Shown piece by piece: positions 24,129 to 33,049 of a stretch of 36,863 nt of DNA (within the stretch, counting starts at the first letter, position 1; each line of letters begins with the position of its first letter). The notes beneath the pieces were generated by a model, which saw nothing but the letters and a program-made list of their open reading frames with translations, was not told where the DNA came from and ran no database searches. The DNA lies in NCBI GenBank assembly GCA_030146875.1, contig JASLAX010000197.1, positions 1 to 36,863 of the forward strand, in the 5' to 3' direction. The DNA is from Longimicrobiaceae bacterium (GTDB lineage Bacteria; Gemmatimonadota; Gemmatimonadetes; Longimicrobiales; Longimicrobiaceae). Both the position numbers and the translations under genes were made by a program.

Positions 24129-24443
24129 TCAGCAGAAGTCCGGGTCCGTGTAGTTGTTGCACTTGTACGGGATCCCGGTGATGTCGCACTCGTCGCCGCA
24201 CGAGGCCATGTGGCTGTCGCCGCACTGGTCCGTGCCGCCGCACCAGTAGCTGCCGCCCTCGCCGCCGGGGCAGGTGGTGTCGGTCTGCCAGCAGCACCAG
24301 CTTCCGTAGTTGGCCGTACCGCAGCCGGCGCCGCCCTCGGTGGCCTCGTGGCCGTGGACCGTGCCGCTGAGCGGGCGCGCGGCGGGGGCGGTCGAGAACG
24401 AGTCGACCTGCAGGGCATCGAGGTCCAGGCTGATCTTCTTCAT
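24129..24443 (-). CDS. Cysteine-rich precursor peptide 1 (RiPP-like)
   Basis: 104 residues. The leader-like N-terminus MKKISLDLDALQVDSFST, followed by APAARPLSGTVHGHEATEGG, resembles leaders of class I lanthipeptide/pinensin-type precursors (LxLDxLxVxSF). The remainder (about 41-104) carries ten Cys (41, 50, 51, 58, 68, 74, 82, 86, 95, 104), with SWCCW, YWCGG, HMASCGDECDITG and a C-terminal Cys. The paralogue at 24659-24976 keeps all ten. Residues 1-25 are identical in the two, while the cores differ at many places. GAGAGG lies 9-10 nt before the ATG. No modification enzyme or transporter is adjacent, so thioether, disulfide or other crosslinks are all possible. Function unknown. Confidence 0.75.
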   Translation of the reverse strand: MKKISLDLDALQVDSFSTAPAARPLSGTVHGHEATEGGAGCGTANYGSWCCWQTDTTCPGGEGGSYWCGGTDQCGDSHMASCGDECDITGIPYKCNNYTDPDFC

Positions 24444-24533
24444 GGGAAGGATCCTCTCGGTTGGTGGGTGGGAGGGCCGCGCGTTCCGGCCGCGGTCTCC
24501 GCCATCACGTTAATCCGGGAGCCCCCGCTCTGG

Positions 24534-24551
24534 ATGGGTCGATCTACCCAT
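24534..24551. promoter_or_regulatory. Inverted repeat upstream of peptide 1
   Basis: ATGGGT-N6-ACCCAT, 91 nt before the ATG at 24443. On the minus strand a -10-like TAACGT (24512-24507) follows 21 nt after the repeat and lies 63 nt before the start codon. The repeat would then sit next to the -35 position, where activators of the LuxR class often bind. The same motif and spacing occur before peptide 2. Confidence 0.7.
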
Positions 24552-24597
24552 CTTTCCATCCACCCCACGTCGCCGGGCGAGCGCCCTCCTGGAGTGC

Positions 24598-24632
24598 GGA
24601 AGGCGGAGCCGGGAAACCCGGCTCCGCCTTCC
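24598..24632 (-). terminator. Hairpin between the two peptide genes
   Basis: Perfect 16-bp stem (24598-24613 with 24617-24632), 3-nt loop, beginning 26 nt after the stop of peptide 2. There is no T run on the minus strand. It may end most transcripts of peptide 2, leaving peptide 1 to its own promoter. Confidence 0.6.
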
Positions 24633-24658
24633 GGCGAGCATCCAGCCTTCTCGGGTGG

Positions 24659-24976
24659 TCAGCAGAAGCCCGGCTCCGTGTAGTTGTTGCACTTGTACAC
24701 GTAGCCCGTGATGTCACACTGGTCGCCGCAGGACGCCATGTGGCTGGGGCCGCACTTCTCGCTCATGCCGCCGCACCAGTAGGTATCGTCTCCGCCGCCC
24801 TGGCACTCCGTGTCCGTCCCCCAGCAGCACCAGCTTCCCCAGTTCTCGGTCCTGCACCCGTCGCCGCCCTCGGTGGCGCCGTGGCCGTGGACGGTCCCGG
24901 CGAGCGGGCGCGCGGCGGGGGCGGTCGAGAACGAGTCGACCTGCAGGGCGTCGAGGTCCAGGCTGATCTTCTTCAT
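24659..24976 (-). CDS. Cysteine-rich precursor peptide 2 (RiPP-like)
   Basis: 105 residues, paralogue of the peptide encoded at 24129-24443. The leader MKKISLDLDALQVDSFST and the APAARPL segment are identical, and the nucleotide sequence of the leader region is nearly so. The core keeps ten Cys (41, 50, 51, 58, 68, 75, 83, 87, 96, 105) and blocks such as GSWCCW, YWCGG, SHMASCGD and YKCNNYT, while most other positions vary. The start at ATG 24976 has GGAGAG 8 nt upstream; ten further codons upstream in frame are rejected because the leader starts identically in both copies. Upstream on the same strand are the histidine kinase and response regulator. Confidence 0.75.
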   Translation of the reverse strand: MKKISLDLDALQVDSFSTAPAARPLAGTVHGHGATEGGDGCRTENWGSWCCWGTDTECQGGGDDTYWCGGMSEKCGPSHMASCGDQCDITGYVYKCNNYTEPGFC

Positions 24977-25068
24977 CCGAGCGTCTCTCCGGATCGGAGG
25001 GTGCACGGGCGGCGGGAGGAGCCCCGCGGCCTCCCCGGAACGCTACCGAAAGCATACGTTCCGCTTCC

Positions 25069-25086
25069 ATGGGTAGAATCACCCAT
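25069..25086. promoter_or_regulatory. Inverted repeat upstream of peptide 2
   Basis: ATGGGT-N6-ACCCAT, 93 nt before the ATG at 24976. On the minus strand a -10-like TAGCGT (25045-25040) follows 23 nt later, again exactly 63 nt before the start codon. It lies in the gap after the histidine kinase gene. Confidence 0.7.
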
Positions 25087-25125
25087 TGTTGCGGCGCGTT
25101 CTCCGCTCGGCGCGATCGACGCGGT

Positions 25126-26835
25126 TCAGCTCCCCACCGCCGCCGTCCGGGACACGTCGGAGGGCGCCGTCCGGGCCGCCGGCAGGGTGACGACGAAGCG
25201 CGCGCCGCCGCCCGGTGCGTCCTCCACCCGCACCGCCCCTCCGTGCTGCTCCACGAGCCGGTGGACGACCGCCAGCCCCAGACCGCTCCCGCCCACCCGC
25301 CCGCCGCTCTCGAGGCGCGTGTAGGGCTTCCAGAGCCTCCGCCTGTCCTCGGGCGCGATCCCCGGCCCCTGGTCCGAGACGGCGACGAGCACCCCTTCCC
25401 GGGAGCGGAGCGCCTCCAGCCGCACCGTCTGTCCCGGTGGGCCGTACTTCAGCGCGTTGTCCACCAGGTTCACCAGCACGTGCCGCATCGCGTCGGCGTC
25501 CGCCTGCGCGATCACCGGGCCGGGCACGTGGGCCTCCACGCGCACCCCGCGCTCGGCGGCATGGGGGCCGTAGGTGGCGGCGACGTCCTCCACCACCTCT
25601 CCCACGTCCAGCGGCCGGCGGGAGAGGCGGATGCGCGGCTCCTCCAGGTGGGAGAGGGCCAGGACGTTCTCCACCAGGTCCCCCATCCGCCGCGCCTCGC
25701 GGCCGATGACGCCGAGCCAGCGCGCGCGCTCCTCCGGGCCGCCGTCGCGGCGCAGGAGCAGCGTCTCGGAGAACATGCGGATCTGGGCCAGCGGGGTGCG
25801 CAGCTCGTGCGAGACGGCCGCGACGAAGGTGCGGCGCGCGCGGGCGATCTCGCGCTCGCGCAGCAGGTGCACGATGGCGGTGGCGCCCAGCAGCAGCGAG
25901 AGCAGGGGGAGCGCGACCATCCAGCGGCGCCGCGCGTCCTGCCGCTGCGCGTCCGCCAGGGCCGCGGCCACCTCCGGGCGCAGGACGGTGCGCACCTCGA
26001 AACCGCCGGGGTTGGTGCGGAAGATGAAGCCGCCGCGCACGGGGGAGCGGTACTGGCGCGGCGAGCGGTACAGCGTGCGGCCGGCAAGGTCCAGCACCTC
26101 CACCGAGAGCGCGGACGCGCTGCTCTCCGCCCCCTCGTCGTAGCGCCAGTCGGGGGAGATGAAGGACGGCGGGAGGACGGGGATCTCGTGCATCACGCGA
26201 TCGGCGAAGAGGCCGGCCCCCCCGTCGCGCGACCAGGTGAAGCCCAGGATCGCCGCCGTCTCGCCACCGGCCGTGAGCTGCCGCGCCCAGACGATGCTCA
26301 GGCCGGTGGAGTCGGGTCCCACCGTGCGGTACCCCAGGGCGGGCTCCTGCTCCCGCCGCAGCCGCGGCAGCCGCTCCCGCACCGCGTGGGTTACCTGCGT
26401 CCGCAACTCCGTCCGGGCGGCCGCGCCGCGCCCCTCGTAGCGCCAGGTGCGCGGGTCGATGCGGAAGTAGCCGTGCAGCGGGTCGTCCGTCAGTCCCGCC
26501 TCTTGCAGGACGGGGCGCGACTGCGCCGCGAAGTCGTCCAGCGACATCCCCTCGTCCACCGATGCGGCGGTGCGGCCCAGGCCGGGGGCGGCGGCGCGCA
26601 GGCGGAGCTCGCCGCCGGCGCGGATCATCCCCTCGCCGAAGGTGCGGGCGGAGTAGGCCATGTAGTCGGCCAGCGCGCGCTCCACCGCCCGTTCGTGCGC
26701 GGCCAGCGAGTCGCGCAGGACGAGCGCGCCCACGGCCGCCAGCACCATCGTCCCCACGAGCGAGACGGAGACCAGGGTGATGCGCCAGGCCGGGAAGCGC
26801 CGGCGCAGGCGGCGGGCGGCCTGCCGCGCAGTCAC
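25126..26835 (-). CDS. Membrane sensor histidine kinase
   Basis: 569 residues. Transmembrane helix 1 (about 19-40), a large extracytoplasmic region (about 41-304) without a domain I can name, helix 2 (about 305-325), then a HisKA dimerisation domain with His343 in VSHELRTPLAQ and an ATPase domain with NLVDNALKYG (N box), DQGPGIAPED (G1) and GGSGLGLAVV (G2). The start is GTG at 26835, overlapping the response regulator stop (GTGA). A HisKA-type kinase paired with a LuxR-type regulator is uncommon; such regulators usually pair with HisKA_3 kinases. The peptide genes follow on the same strand after 149 nt. Confidence 0.92.
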   Translation of the reverse strand: MTARQAARRLRRRFPAWRITLVSVSLVGTMVLAAVGALVLRDSLAAHERAVERALADYMAYSARTFGEGMIRAGGELRLRAAAPGLGRTAASVDEGMSLDDFAAQSRPVLQEAGLTDDPLHGYFRIDPRTWRYEGRGAAARTELRTQVTHAVRERLPRLRREQEPALGYRTVGPDSTGLSIVWARQLTAGGETAAILGFTWSRDGGAGLFADRVMHEIPVLPPSFISPDWRYDEGAESSASALSVEVLDLAGRTLYRSPRQYRSPVRGGFIFRTNPGGFEVRTVLRPEVAAALADAQRQDARRRWMVALPLLSLLLGATAIVHLLREREIARARRTFVAAVSHELRTPLAQIRMFSETLLLRRDGGPEERARWLGVIGREARRMGDLVENVLALSHLEEPRIRLSRRPLDVGEVVEDVAATYGPHAAERGVRVEAHVPGPVIAQADADAMRHVLVNLVDNALKYGPPGQTVRLEALRSREGVLVAVSDQGPGIAPEDRRRLWKPYTRLESGGRVGGSGLGLAVVHRLVEQHGGAVRVEDAPGGGARFVVTLPAARTAPSDVSRTAAVGS

Positions 26836-27482
26836 CCGCGGCCGCGCAGCAGGGCGCCGACGCGGGCCCGGCTGGAGACGCCCAGCTTCTCCAGCACCTG
26901 CTCCGTGTGGTTGCGGGCGGTGAAGGTGCTCACGAAGAGGCGCTCCGCGATCTCCGCGTTGGTGCACCCCTCCTCCAGCAGCCGCGCCACCGCCACCTGA
27001 CGGGCGGTGAGGCCGAAGCGCGTCCGCAGCTCGTCGTCACTCAGCGCGGGCTGGGCGGCAGCCTCGTCGTCGTCCGACCGGGCGGCGGCGCCGGCCGCGG
27101 CCAGCGCGGCGGAGAAGGCGGCGGAGCGGCGGAGCAGGGCCGCCACGCGCGCCATCAGCTCCATCACCCCGAAGGGCTTGGTCACGTAGTCGTCCGCCCC
27201 CAGGCGAAAGCCCTCCACCTTGTCCTGCTCCAGCCCGCGGGCGGAGAGGATCAGCACCGGGGCGGAGACCCCGCGCTCCCGCAGCCCGCGCAGCACCTCC
27301 TGGCCGTCGCGGTCGGGGAGCCCGAGGTCCAGGACGACCAGGTCGGGTGCGTGGACGGCCGCCGTCGCCAGCGCCTCGGAGGCGCGGGTGGCGTGGCGCA
27401 CGGCGTAGCCCTCGACCTCCAGGTTCCGGCGCACGCCGTCGGCAAGGTCCAGGTTGTCTTCGACGAGAAGGATATCCGGCAT
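26832..27482 (-). CDS. Response regulator, NarL/LuxR type
   Basis: 216 residues. An N-terminal receiver domain (1-120) with the acidic pair Glu8-Asp9, the phosphorylation site Asp52 in VVLDLGLPD, and the conserved Lys in YVTKPFGV. A linker of about 25 residues (Ala/Asp-rich) follows, then a LuxR-type helix-turn-helix (about 150-216): LTARQVAVARLLEEGCTNAE, then IAERLFVSTFTARNHTEQVL. Cotranscribed with the kinase. It is the natural candidate to bind the two ATGGGT-N6-ACCCAT repeats; TACCCAT half-sites resemble NarL heptamers (TACYYMT), but binding is inference. Confidence 0.93.
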   Translation of the reverse strand: MPDILLVEDNLDLADGVRRNLEVEGYAVRHATRASEALATAAVHAPDLVVLDLGLPDRDGQEVLRGLRERGVSAPVLILSARGLEQDKVEGFRLGADDYVTKPFGVMELMARVAALLRRSAAFSAALAAAGAAARSDDDEAAAQPALSDDELRTRFGLTARQVAVARLLEEGCTNAEIAERLFVSTFTARNHTEQVLEKLGVSSRARVGALLRGRG

Positions 27483-27585
27483 CGTTCGTCAGCGGTGTTT
27501 TCGCGGGTGGACGGTGGGTCGGCCGCGAGGGGTTCGTGGAAATGGGGCGCGAAAGGTATAGCGGGGCGGGGGTGGCTGGAATGGC

Positions 27586-27601
27586 GGACGGCGCGCCGTC
27601 C
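27586..27601. repeat. Perfect 16-bp palindrome between divergent genes
   Basis: GGACGGCG followed by its complement, extended imperfectly to ATGGCGGACGG at 27581 and CGCCAT at 27608. It lies between the start of the response regulator gene and the trmL promoter; it may be an operator or part of a hairpin. Confidence 0.45.
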
Positions 27602-27631
27602 GCGCCATCCCCCGTCTCCTGAGTAACGAAG

Positions 27632-27660
27632 TTGTCGCGCCCGGTCTGACAGCCTACACT
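27632..27660 (+). promoter_or_regulatory. Promoter of trmL
   Basis: TTGTCG (27632-27637), a 17-bp spacer and TACACT (27655-27660), about 60 nt before the GTG start. Confidence 0.6.
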
Positions 27661-27719
27661 CACGCCCAGCTCCGACGCCCACACCGGACGCCCTCCATCC
27701 ACGCCCACGAGCCGACGCC

Positions 27720-28199
27720 GTGACGACGCTGCCCCTTCCCGAGCCGATCCACGTCGCCCTGTACGAGCCGGAGATCCCCGGCAACGCGGGGGCGGTGGCG
27801 CGCACCTGCGGCGCGACGGGCTCTCCGCTGCACCTGATCGGCCGCCTGGGCTTCTCGTTCTCGCACCCAAAGGCGAAGCGCGCGCTGATGGACTACTGGC
27901 AGCACACGGAGTACTACCGTCACGTCAGCTACGACGACTTCCTGGCCGGTCCCGCCGCGGGGCGGCGGGTGTGGATGCTGTCGACCCGGGGGACGGCGGA
28001 GCTGTGGGACGCGCGCTTCGCGCCGGGGGACGTGCTGCTCTTCGGCCCCGAGTCGCGCGGGCTGCCCGACGACGTGCTGGCGGGGGCGGGGGAGGGGAGG
28101 GCGATCCGGATCCCGCTCCGCCCCGAGACGCGGTCGCTGAACCTGGGCACCTCCGTGGCGGTGGCGCTCTTCGAGGCGATCCGGCAGGTGCGGGGGTGA
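27720..28199 (+). CDS. trmL: tRNA (cytidine/uridine-2'-O-)-methyltransferase TrmL
   Basis: SPOUT-class enzyme that methylates the wobble base 34 of certain leucine tRNAs. The 159-residue product is a minimal SpoU domain with the three motifs: PEIPGNAGAVARTC, VLLFGPESRGLP and IPLRPETRSLNLGTSVAVAL, the last forming the SAM-binding knot. The length matches TrmL and is too short for TrmH. The start is GTG at 27720. Confidence 0.92.
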   Translation: MTTLPLPEPIHVALYEPEIPGNAGAVARTCGATGSPLHLIGRLGFSFSHPKAKRALMDYWQHTEYYRHVSYDDFLAGPAAGRRVWMLSTRGTAELWDARFAPGDVLLFGPESRGLPDDVLAGAGEGRAIRIPLRPETRSLNLGTSVAVALFEAIRQVRG

Positions 28200-28317
28200 G
28201 GGGCGGCCGAGGTCTGGAGACGGTGGTTTCCGTGCGCTGACGCGGCGCGTCGGGCCGGAGGCGGGGGAAGGGCCCGCCCGCCGCGTAACACCGGGGAAAT
28301 ACGAGGGAAATGCCTGA

Positions 28318-28346
28318 TTGACACGGGGGATGCGTCTCTCTAAGTT
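28318..28346 (+). promoter_or_regulatory. Promoter of mdh
   Basis: TTGACA (28318-28323), a 17-bp spacer and TAAGTT (28341-28346), 66 nt before the mdh ATG. Confidence 0.8.
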
Positions 28347-28412
28347 CCCCCGCCGTGCCGCCGGCCCCCGGCGGGACGCTCGACAGACCGATACTCCAGA
28401 CTTCCAGGACCC

Positions 28413-29333
28413 ATGGACAAGATCACGGTGGTCGGCGCGGGCAACGTGGGCGCCACGGCGGCGCAGCGCGTCGCCGAGAAGGAGCTCGCGCGCCAGGTCG
28501 TCCTCATCGACATCGCCGAGGGCATTCCCCAGGGGAAGGGCCTCGACCAGTGGGAGTCGGCGCCGATCGAGGGCTTCGACGCCCGCGTGATCGGCACCAA
28601 CGGGTACGAGGAGTCCGCCGGGTCGGGGATCTACATCGTCACCGCCGGCATCGCCCGCAAGCCGGGGATGAGCCGCGACGACCTGCTGCGCACCAACGCC
28701 GGGATCGTGAAGTCGGTGGCCGAGAACATCGCCCGCGTGTCGCCGGACTCCATCATCATCATGGTCAGCAACCCGCTGGACGTGATGTGCTACGTGGCCA
28801 TGAAGGCCAGCGGCTTCCCGCGCGAGCGGGTGATCGGCATGGCGGGCGTGCTGGACACGGCGCGCTACCGCTCGTTCCTGGCGATGGAGCTGGACATCTC
28901 GGTCGAGGACATCCAGGCGATGGTGCTGGGCGGGCACGGCGACACCATGGTGCCGCTGGTCTCCTACACCACCGTCTCGGGGATCCCCATCACCCAGCTC
29001 ATGGAGCGGGCGACGCTGGACCGGATCGTGGACCGCACCCGCAACGGCGGCGCGGAGATCGTGGCCTTCCTGAAGACGGGCTCGGCGTACTACGCCCCCT
29101 CCGCCGGCGCGGTGCAGATGGCCGAGGCGATCGTGAAGGACAAGAAGCGCATCCTTCCCTGCTCGGCGTGGCTGCAGGGCGAGTACGGGATGAACGACCT
29201 GTTCCTGGGGGTGCCCTGCAAGCTGGGGCGGAACGGGCTGGAGCAGATCATCGAGGTGGAGCTGACGGACGAGGAGCGCGTGGCCCTGCAGGCCTCGGCG
29301 CAGGCCGTCCTGGACCCGATGAAGCTCGTCTGA
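28413..29333 (+). CDS. mdh: Malate dehydrogenase (LDH-like type)
   Basis: NAD-dependent oxidation of malate to oxaloacetate in the TCA cycle. The 306-residue product opens with the dinucleotide-binding motif VVGAGNVGA, has IDIAEGIPQGKGLD for adenine-ribose binding, the Arg pair in ARKPGMSRDDLL that fixes malate specificity rather than lactate, the catalytic Asp in VLDTARYR and the catalytic His in GGHGDTMVPL. It is followed by the succinate dehydrogenase genes, so two neighbouring TCA steps are clustered. Confidence 0.95.
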   Translation: MDKITVVGAGNVGATAAQRVAEKELARQVVLIDIAEGIPQGKGLDQWESAPIEGFDARVIGTNGYEESAGSGIYIVTAGIARKPGMSRDDLLRTNAGIVKSVAENIARVSPDSIIIMVSNPLDVMCYVAMKASGFPRERVIGMAGVLDTARYRSFLAMELDISVEDIQAMVLGGHGDTMVPLVSYTTVSGIPITQLMERATLDRIVDRTRNGGAEIVAFLKTGSAYYAPSAGAVQMAEAIVKDKKRILPCSAWLQGEYGMNDLFLGVPCKLGRNGLEQIIEVELTDEERVALQASAQAVLDPMKLV

Positions 29334-29339
29334 CGGCGC

Positions 29340-29373
29340 GGCGCCGCGCCCCCTGAGCGGGAGGCGCGGCGCC
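29340..29373 (+). terminator. Hairpin after mdh
   Basis: 11-bp perfect stem (29340-29350 with 29363-29373) and a 12-nt loop, without a T run. It may weaken rather than stop transcription into sdhC, which has no promoter that I can see. Confidence 0.45.
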
Positions 29374-29416
29374 CGGCCGGTCACTCTCTCCCTCTGCGTA
29401 CGGGACCGCACCCAAG

Positions 29417-29920
29417 ATGGCTTACGCGAAACGGGCCTCGTTCGGCGCCGCGCTCCGCTACCGCGGGCGCGAGGGGATGTGGACGTGGATCCTGCACCGG
29501 GTCACCGGGCTGGGGATCCTCTTCTTCCTGATCATCCACGTGGTGGACACCGCCCTGGTGATCTACTGGCCCCGGCTGTACGACGACGCCCTGGACCTGT
29601 ACCGGCTCCCCCTGTTCCGCGTGGGCGAGCTGGGCATCTTCTTCTCCGTGCTCTTCCACGCCGTGAACGGACTGCGCATCATCGTGCAGGACTTCTGGCC
29701 CATGGCCATGCGCCACCAGCGGCGCCTGGTGTGGGCCGCGACGGGCGTGGTGGTGCTGGCGATGCTCCCCGTGACCTGGATGATGATGGCGCCGGTGTTC
29801 GGGCTGGCGGAGGAGCCGGGCGCGGCGCGCCACCAGCAGGCGGAGCAGCGCGAGCGCAACGAGCGCCTGATGGGCGCACCCGCGGCGCAGGCGCCGGCCG
29901 GCGCGGAGGCGGGCTCGTGA
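29417..29920 (+). CDS. sdhC: Succinate dehydrogenase cytochrome b subunit
   Basis: Membrane anchor of complex II, holding heme b and part of the quinone site. The 167-residue protein has three membrane helices (about 23-50, 62-92 and 103-130). TWILHRVTGLGILFFLIIH is the typical SdhC helix 1 region, and LFHAVNGLRIIVQDFW includes the expected heme-ligand His. The C-terminal 35 residues are a hydrophilic Ala/Gln/Glu tail. Its stop overlaps the sdhD start (GTGA). Confidence 0.92.
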   Translation: MAYAKRASFGAALRYRGREGMWTWILHRVTGLGILFFLIIHVVDTALVIYWPRLYDDALDLYRLPLFRVGELGIFFSVLFHAVNGLRIIVQDFWPMAMRHQRRLVWAATGVVVLAMLPVTWMMMAPVFGLAEEPGAARHQQAEQRERNERLMGAPAAQAPAGAEAGS

Positions 29921-30326
29921 GCGGGCGGGGCGCGCCGCGGCGCGGGGGCGGGTACGACCGGGCGGGAGACCGCAGCAACTTCGAGGTGCGCTCGTGGTTC
30001 TTCATGCGCATCTCCGGGCTGGCGCTCATCTTCCTGGCCCTGTACCACCTGGTGTAGTGGAACCTGGTGATCGGGGTGGAGCACCTGAGCGCCGAGATGG
30101 TGCGCGAGCGCTGGGCGAACCCCTTCTGGCGCCTCTTCAACCTGGCGCTGGTGTCGTTCGCCATGCTGCACGGGCTGAACGGGGCCCGGTACTCGATCGA
30201 GGACTACGTGCGCAGCCCGGGCTTGCGCGCGGCCGTGAAGACCGTGGTGTACGTGGTGGTCCTGGGAGCGATGGCGATCGGGATCTTCGCCCTGCTCACC
30301 TTCGACCCCGCCACCTTCGCACGTCC

Positions 30327-30330
<4 letters not shown>
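29917..30330 (+). pseudogene. sdhD: Succinate dehydrogenase membrane anchor, interrupted by an in-frame TAG
   Basis: The frame starts at GTG 29917 (overlapping sdhC) and runs to the TGA at 30328-30330 (overlapping sdhA), 138 codons in all, but codon 47 (30055-30057) is TAG. Before it comes FFMRISGLALIFLALYHLV; after it WNLVIGVEHLSAEMVRERW, helix 2 with FAMLHGLNGARYSIEDY (likely quinone/heme region) and helix 3. Everything else fits an intact SdhD. TAG ends several other genes here (E2, lipB, moaA, sdhB), so it is an ordinary stop. A single TGG-to-TAG change would explain it: true mutation, population variant or sequencing error. A GTG at 30067 could allow restart without helix 1. Confidence 0.85.
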
Positions 30331-32068
<1,738 letters not shown>

Positions 32069-32069
<1 letters not shown>

Positions 32070-32776
32070 TGTCAGTGGTGACGCTGCGGATCCAGCGCTT
32101 CAACCCGGAGGAGGACACCGCGCCCGTCTACCGGGAGTACCAGGTGGAGGCGGACCCCACCGACCGGGTGCTGGACGCCCTGAACTCGGTGAAGTGGTAC
32201 CAGGACGGCTCGCTCACCTTCCGGCGCTCCTGCGCGCACGGCGTCTGCGGCTCGGACGCCATGCGCATCAACGGGGTGAACCGGCTGGCGTGCAAGGTCC
32301 TGATGCGCGACGTGGGCCAGCGCGTGACGGTGGAGCCGCTGCTGGGGTTCCGGGTGGTGAAGGACATGGTGGTGGACATGGAGCCCTTCTTCGCGCAGTA
32401 CCGCTCGGTGTTGCCGTTCCTGATCAACGACGAGCGCACCCCCGGCCGCGAGCGCCTGCAGTCCATCGACGATCGCGAGCGCTTCGACGACACCACCAAG
32501 TGCATCCTGTGCGCGGCCTGCACCACGAGCTGCCCGTCGTTCTGGGCGGACGGCGACTTCGTGGGGCCGGCGGCGATCGTCAACGCCCACCGCTTCATCT
32601 TCGACACGCGCGACCAGGCTGCGGCGGAGCGGCTGGAGATCCTGAACGACCGTGAGGGGGTGTGGCGCTGCCGCACCATCTTCAACTGCACCGAGGCCTG
32701 CCCCCGCGAGATCCGCATCACCCAGGCGATCGGCGAGGTGAAGCGGGCGATCCTGTACGGCACCGCGCGGGCGTAG
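32069..32776 (+). CDS. sdhB: Succinate dehydrogenase iron-sulfur subunit
   Basis: Electron-transfer subunit of 235 residues. The 2Fe-2S site is formed by SCAHGVCGSDAMRINGVN and the Cys of LACKV, with Asp at the position that is also Asp in the E. coli protein. The 4Fe-4S and 3Fe-4S sites are built from CILCAACTTSCPSFW and CRTIFNCTEACPREI. It starts at ATG 32069 inside the sdhA stop and ends with TAG, then a hairpin. Confidence 0.96.
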
Positions 32777-32812
32777 TCGCGCTCGTCGCCCTCGTCGGTG
32801 GTGGACGATGCA

Positions 32813-32850
32813 GAGAGGGCCGGATCCCCCCCCCGGGAGCCGGCCCTCTC
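32813..32850 (+). terminator. Terminator of the sdh operon
   Basis: 11-bp perfect stem (32813-32823 with 32840-32850) and a 16-nt loop rich in C, with no T run. The stretch up to 32994 shows no gene. Confidence 0.55.
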
Positions 32851-32994
32851 CAGTCCCTCGCATGTCCGAGTCCCAGTCGGCGGGTTCGCCAGGCGCTGGT
32901 GCGGGCCTGCCACGGGGGCGCTCCCCGCCACGCCGTCGATCCGCGGACGGCGGAGGGCGCCGACCGGTGCGGGGGCGCCTCGCCGCCCATAGCA

Positions 32995-33030
32995 CACGCG
33001 GCCCGCGGCGAGAGCTCGCCGCGGGCCGCG
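32995..33030. terminator. Long hairpin between convergent genes
   Basis: 17-bp perfect inverted repeat (32995-33011 with 33014-33030). It lies 20 nt beyond the end of the minus-strand gene at 33050 and probably serves that gene, possibly both directions. Confidence 0.65.
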
Positions 33031-33049
33031 TCCGTCCTGTCCGAGGGCG

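Noticed and set aside
30055..30057. Stop codon reassignment (TAG read as an amino acid)
   Set aside because: TAG ends the E2, lipB, moaA, sdhB and MNT-HEPN genes at their expected family lengths, so it is a normal stop in this genome.
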